Shown here in pieces: positions 60,708 to 64,000 of a stretch of DNA of 64,000 nucleotides. Source of the DNA: an uncultured Gemmatimonadota bacterium (GTDB taxonomy: Bacteria > Gemmatimonadota > Gemmatimonadetes > Gemmatimonadales > Gemmatimonadaceae); NCBI GenBank assembly GCA_946480295.1, contig CAMLIT010000001.1, forward strand, positions 1 through 64,000. Reading direction: 5' to 3'. The notes under the pieces were generated by a model. It was given only the letters and a program-made list of their open reading frames with translations, was not told the origin of the DNA and made no database searches. The stretch's first letter is position 1, and each line of letters opens with the position of its first letter. Made by a program: the position numbers and the translations under genes.

Positions 60708-61889
60708 ATGAGAGACAGCGGATGGAGGACGCCGCGCGCCGCTCGTTTGGCGGCGGCCGGCCTCATGCTCGGGCTCCTCTGCGCGTGCGGCCGCTCGCGC
60801 GGCGACGACGACGCGCCGGGCGCGGCCGCCACGCCGCCCGTTGCCGATCCGCCGGCGAACATCTATGCCGCGACCGGCGCCGACGCGCTCGCGCCGGCGG
60901 CCGCGCGCGCCCGTCCGCTCGTCTACGTGCCGAACTCCCGCTCGGCGACCGTGTCGGTGATCGATCCGACCACGTACCGGGTCATCCGCACCTTTCCCGT
61001 CGGCCACGTGCCGCAGCACGTCGTGCCGTCGTACGACCTGAAGACGCTGTGGGTGCTCGACAACGAGTCGGGGAACGCGATCCCGATCGATCCGGTCACG
61101 GGCAGTCCGGGCAAGCCGGTGCCGGTGAGCGACCCGTACAACATGTACTTCACCCCCGACGGCAGGGACGCCGTCGTCATCGCCGAGCGACAGAAGCGAT
61201 TCGACTTCAGCGACCCGCGCACGCTGCGGCTCGAGCGGTCGCTGCCCGTCCGCTGCAAGGGGCTCGACCACGTCGACTTCACCGTCGACGGCCGGTATCT
61301 CGTCGCCACCTGCGAGTTCTCCGGCCAGCTCGTGAAGGTGGACGTCGCCGCGCGGAAGGTGCTCGGCTATCTCACGCTCGATGCCGCGCACCCCGATTCG
61401 GCGATGCCGCAGGACATCCGCTCCTCGCCGGACGGCAGCGTGTTCTACGTCGCCGACATGAAGAAGGACGGGCTGTATCTCCTCGATCCGTACGCGTTCA
61501 GGGTGATCGGGTTCCTCCACACGGGGATCGGCACGCACGGGATCACCGTCGGGCGCGGCGGGCGGTACTTCTACGTCAGCAATCGCGGCTGGCACACCAC
61601 GGCGGGGCGGTCGCACGGGCCGGGATCGATCTCGGTGCTCGATCCCGCGGCGCGGCAGATCGTGGCGACGTGGGCGGTGCCGGGCGGAGGAAGCCCCGAC
61701 ATGGGCGACGTGACGGCGGACGGGAAGGAGCTCTGGCTGTCGGGGCGCTACGACCGCGAGGTCGAGGTGTTCGACATCGCCACCGGGCAGCTCACGCACC
61801 GGATCCCGGTGCAGCGCGAGCCGCACGGGCTGTGCGTGTGGCCGCAGCCGGGGCGGTACTCGCTCGGGCACACGGGGAACATGCGGTGA
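60708..61889 (+). CDS. YVTN-type beta-propeller lipoprotein
   Basis: 393 residues with a lipoprotein signal (lipobox GLLCAC, Cys ~27) and a seven-bladed YncE/YVTN propeller: [104 protein letters not shown] are spaced blades. Such proteins bind partners or cofactors in the periplasm; no enzyme motif is seen. Its TGA overlaps the GTG of the cupin gene (GTGA). Divergent from wrbA. Confidence 0.85.
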   Translation: MRDSGWRTPRAARLAAAGLMLGLLCACGRSRGDDDAPGAAATPPVADPPANIYAATGADALAPAAARARPLVYVPNSRSATVSVIDPTTYRVIRTFPVGHVPQHVVPSYDLKTLWVLDNESGNAIPIDPVTGSPGKPVPVSDPYNMYFTPDGRDAVVIAERQKRFDFSDPRTLRLERSLPVRCKGLDHVDFTVDGRYLVATCEFSGQLVKVDVAARKVLGYLTLDAAHPDSAMPQDIRSSPDGSVFYVADMKKDGLYLLDPYAFRVIGFLHTGIGTHGITVGRGGRYFYVSNRGWHTTAGRSHGPGSISVLDPAARQIVATWAVPGGGSPDMGDVTADGKELWLSGRYDREVEVFDIATGQLTHRIPVQREPHGLCVWPQPGRYSLGHTGNMR

Positions 61890-62467
61890 AGCGAGTCCTC
61901 GAACGGGCGGCCGCCTGTGTCGCGATCGTGCTCCTGCTGGGCGGATGCGGGACGCGGGACGCGCGGCGCGGGACGCGCGATTCGGCGAGCACGCGCGTCC
62001 CCTCGGCAGCGTCCACATCGGCGGAGGACGCCGCCCCGCCGGTGCCGGGCGCGTCGGCGCCGTCGGGTGGCGTCGCGTACTTCTCCGCCGCCGCGCTCGC
62101 GCGCGCGGCCGACGCGCTCGCCGGCGGCGCGCGGACGGGACGCACGCTGCACGCGAGCGCCGGGTTCCAGTACGTCGTCATGCGCCGCCTGACGAGTGGC
62201 GGACCCGAGGTGCACGACGACTGGGCGGACGTCACCTTCGTGCAGGCGGGACACGGCTCGCTGCTGTCGGGCGGGCGCGTGACGGGTGCGGCGCTCACCG
62301 GGCCCGGCGAACGCCGCGGCGGCACGATCGTCGGCGGTACGGTGCGGGCGATCGGCCCGGGGGACCTGCTCATGATCCCGGCTGGCGTCGCTCACCAGTA
62401 CGTCGTGGCTCGCGGGGACTCGCTGCGGTACATCACCGTCAAGGTCGCGCGGCAGCGCGGGCGGTGA
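61886..62467 (+). CDS. Cupin-domain lipoprotein
   Basis: 193 residues, GTG start overlapping the previous stop. Lipoprotein signal with lipobox LLLGGC (Cys ~21), then a Ser/Ala/Arg-rich linker (~22-60) encoded by GGGACGCG repeat DNA, then a cupin barrel (~85-190: FQYVVMRRLTSGGPEVHDDWADVTFVQAG, GTVRAIGPGDLLMIPAGVAHQYVVARGD). The cupin metal-site pattern is partial (H in VHDD, H in GVAHQY). Role unknown; the coupled propeller lipoprotein is probably a partner. Confidence 0.82.
   Translation: MKRVLERAAACVAIVLLLGGCGTRDARRGTRDSASTRVPSAASTSAEDAAPPVPGASAPSGGVAYFSAAALARAADALAGGARTGRTLHASAGFQYVVMRRLTSGGPEVHDDWADVTFVQAGHGSLLSGGRVTGAALTGPGERRGGTIVGGTVRAIGPGDLLMIPAGVAHQYVVARGDSLRYITVKVARQRGR
61947..61970 (+). 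repeat. 24-base GGGACGCG-type repeat inside lipoprotein coding region
   Basis: Identical over 24 bases to the intergenic stretch at 37577-37600. Here it encodes the linker directly after the lipobox cysteine (TRDARRGTRD pattern), where sequence constraints are weak. Confidence 0.7.
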
Positions 62468-62479
62468 GCGGTCGCCGGC

Positions 62480-64000
62480 CTACAACCCCATCCAGTAGCT
62501 CAGCTTCACGAGCAACACGTTCGTCGCCGGGAACGACCGCAGCGCATCGAGGCTGCTCCGCAGGGACCGCCCGGAGGTCGCGTCGTCGGTCCGATCCTGC
62601 GACCAGACGAGGTACAACGTCGAGCCGGGCCGGTACTCCCAGCGCAGCACGAGGTTCGAGCGGAACTGCCGGAAGTCGAAGTCGGGGTTGCCGAACGAGT
62701 ACGTGGTGCCGCCCTCGTCGACCTGATAGCTGTTCGACGCCGGCACGAACGAGAGCTCCGACGGGGCGAAGGCGTGGAAGCGGTCGGCGTAGGCGCTCGC
62801 GCGCGGCGACGTGACCCGCTTGAACCGCCCGTAGCGGCCGTTGGAGACGAAGGGGCTGCCGTAGTACTGGATCGTGAGGTCGGGGGTGATGAACGCGTTC
62901 GCCCGCAGCGTGAGGCCGAGCGTGTTCTGGGCGAGTCGCCCGAGGACGTACCGCGGCGCGCCGGCGGCGGACGCCGTCTGCACGTATTGCACGTCGTTCA
63001 CGTCGTGCTGGGAGTACCCGATCACCGAGAAGGTGAAGATGTCCCGCGGCCGCACGTCGAGCTGCGCGGTCAGCTCGGCATCGCTGCCGCCGCCGTCCAT
63101 CACGAAGTGGTGCACGGTGGACAGCGCGCCGCTGACGCGCCGCGAGGGGTCGCTCTGGACGCCCACGTCCACGCCGACGTAGCCGCTGGTCGTCATGGCG
63201 GGGCCGCCGCGCAGCAGTCTCGTGTCGTTCGGCGCGCCGACCAGGCTGACGCCGCCGAGGAGCGTCCACAGGTTCGTGAAGGTGCCCGTCGCCTGGAGGG
63301 CGGTGCTGTCGGCGGTCTTCAGGCCGCCGAAGTCCCAGTCGTCCTGGCGCGACAGGGTGAAGCCGTACGAGCGGAAGGCGCCGTGCGGCTCGGTCTCGGT
63401 GTAGACCAGCGCCGCGTCGTTGAGCACGACGTCGGCCTGGCGCAGGTAGCCGAGGTCGTTCAGCTCGAGGCCGGGCGACATCCACCGCGCCGCCTCGGAC
63501 CACAGCCACTTGCTGTTCCCGTAGCGCGCCACGCGCACCGTCCCGCCGTGCCCGAGCAGCGTGGTGGCGTTGGCGTCGACGCCCAGGTGGCGGGCGTCCG
63601 GACGCTGGTAGTAGTGGACGGGATCGGTCTCCAGCGCGAGGATGGCCGCCGTGTCCCCCGTTATGCGACTGAGCTCGACCTTTCCCTCGACCACGTACGA
63701 GCGATTGGCGAGGAAGCGCGTCGCGTCCACGGCGCCGGTGACGGCGTCGTCAGGCAGCCGGCGCAGCGCGGCGTCGCTCCCCGTCCAGCGGTGCGTGGAG
63801 GTGACCATCCCGCCGAGCAGCGTGCTGCCCTGCCCCCAGTCCTTCTGCACGCGGCCGACCATGTAGTTCGTGGTCGGCGCGACGGGCATGCGGGACTCGG
63901 CGCCGTTGAACGCGACGTTCGCGTCGGCCCTGTCCGTCACGCTCTGCAGCAGGCCGACGGACAAGCCGTCCGTCGTCTTCCCGGTCACCTTCACCGCGCT
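62480..64000 (-). CDS. DUF5916-type outer-membrane protein, C-terminal part (5' end outside window)
   Basis: 507 codons are visible and the frame is open to the window edge, so the N-terminus (which in this family carries a CBM9-like domain) is missing. The visible part starts with KVTGKTTDGLSVGLLQSVTDR, typical of the DUF5916 barrel-like region, and consists of amphipathic beta-strands with aromatic girdles (FRSNLVLRWEYRPGSTLYLVWSQDR) ending in a C-terminal aromatic strand (LSYWMGL), as expected for an outer-membrane beta-barrel. Function of the family is unknown. It converges with the cupin gene. Confidence 0.85.
   Translation of the reverse strand, partial: SAVKVTGKTTDGLSVGLLQSVTDRADANVAFNGAESRMPVAPTTNYMVGRVQKDWGQGSTLLGGMVTSTHRWTGSDAALRRLPDDAVTGAVDATRFLANRSYVVEGKVELSRITGDTAAILALETDPVHYYQRPDARHLGVDANATTLLGHGGTVRVARYGNSKWLWSEAARWMSPGLELNDLGYLRQADVVLNDAALVYTETEPHGAFRSYGFTLSRQDDWDFGGLKTADSTALQATGTFTNLWTLLGGVSLVGAPNDTRLLRGGPAMTTSGYVGVDVGVQSDPSRRVSGALSTVHHFVMDGGGSDAELTAQLDVRPRDIFTFSVIGYSQHDVNDVQYVQTASAAGAPRYVLGRLAQNTLGLTLRANAFITPDLTIQYYGSPFVSNGRYGRFKRVTSPRASAYADRFHAFAPSELSFVPASNSYQVDEGGTTYSFGNPDFDFRQFRSNLVLRWEYRPGSTLYLVWSQDRTDDATSGRSLRSSLDALRSFPATNVLLVKLSYWMGL

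Overview
The window is about 72% GC by eye and reads as chromosome of a Gemmatimonadota bacterium, Gemmatirosa-like. The pointers are very high GC combined with SusC/SusD pairs, BNR-propeller and DUF5916 proteins, many lipoprotein signals and GGAGG-type ribosome binding sites. This taxonomic call is inference. No tRNA, rRNA, CRISPR array, transposase or prophage gene was found. Coding density is high, and most long open frames opposite real genes are GC-driven shadows.

Layout. 1-3.6 kb: a protein of unknown family with a good sigma70 promoter, a secreted serine hydrolase, and an ECF sigma factor translationally coupled to a one-helix membrane partner. 3.6-8.3 kb: a secreted GH3 glycosidase, a lipoprotein that is only a TonB-receptor plug domain, a small membrane protein, a MarR regulator, and a three-gene operon (winged-helix protein plus two DUF5985 membrane proteins). 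8.6-16.9 kb: an MscS-type channel with a lipoprotein-like N-terminus, a PRC-barrel protein, trehalose-6-phosphate synthase, a GAF-GGDEF-EAL protein, an Ig-like surface lipoprotein gene that has lost its end, a small lipoprotein and a metallo-hydrolase. 16.9-25.2 kb: a 1655-residue DUF4132-type protein with a coupled 142-residue partner, an M1 metallopeptidase, and an M15-like/LysM cell-wall protein.

25.2-37.5 kb is the first glycan locus: a susC-susD-GH30 operon with a compound operator region, then after an O-methyltransferase and an MgtE transporter, a GH27 and a GH51 enzyme. 37.6-49.7 kb is mostly housekeeping: an HtrA protease, two CPA2-type antiporters in tandem, an L,D-transpeptidase-like protein, a PAS hybrid histidine kinase, a giant BNR propeller and RsmD. 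49.9-60 kb is the second glycan locus: a susC-susD-plug lipoprotein operon, GH127 and a divergent Tat-exported TIM-barrel enzyme. Three copies of a 13-bp element (GYATMCAATATCC) lie in its two promoter regions. 60-64 kb: WrbA, a YVTN propeller lipoprotein coupled to a cupin lipoprotein, and the 3' part of a DUF5916 gene cut by the window edge.

How the genes work together. GH30 (endo-beta-1,6-galactanase type), GH51 (alpha-L-arabinofuranosidase), GH27 (alpha-galactosidase or beta-L-arabinopyranosidase), GH127 (beta-L-arabinofuranosidase) and GH3, with two SusCD import systems, point to use of plant arabinogalactan or pectin side chains. The most unusual features are the two plug-only lipoproteins, one of them the third gene of a susCD operon, and several shared non-coding elements: a large palindromic repeat in two copies, an ATTGACGTC-type motif at four intergenic sites, and repeat DNA that continues into a lipoprotein coding region.
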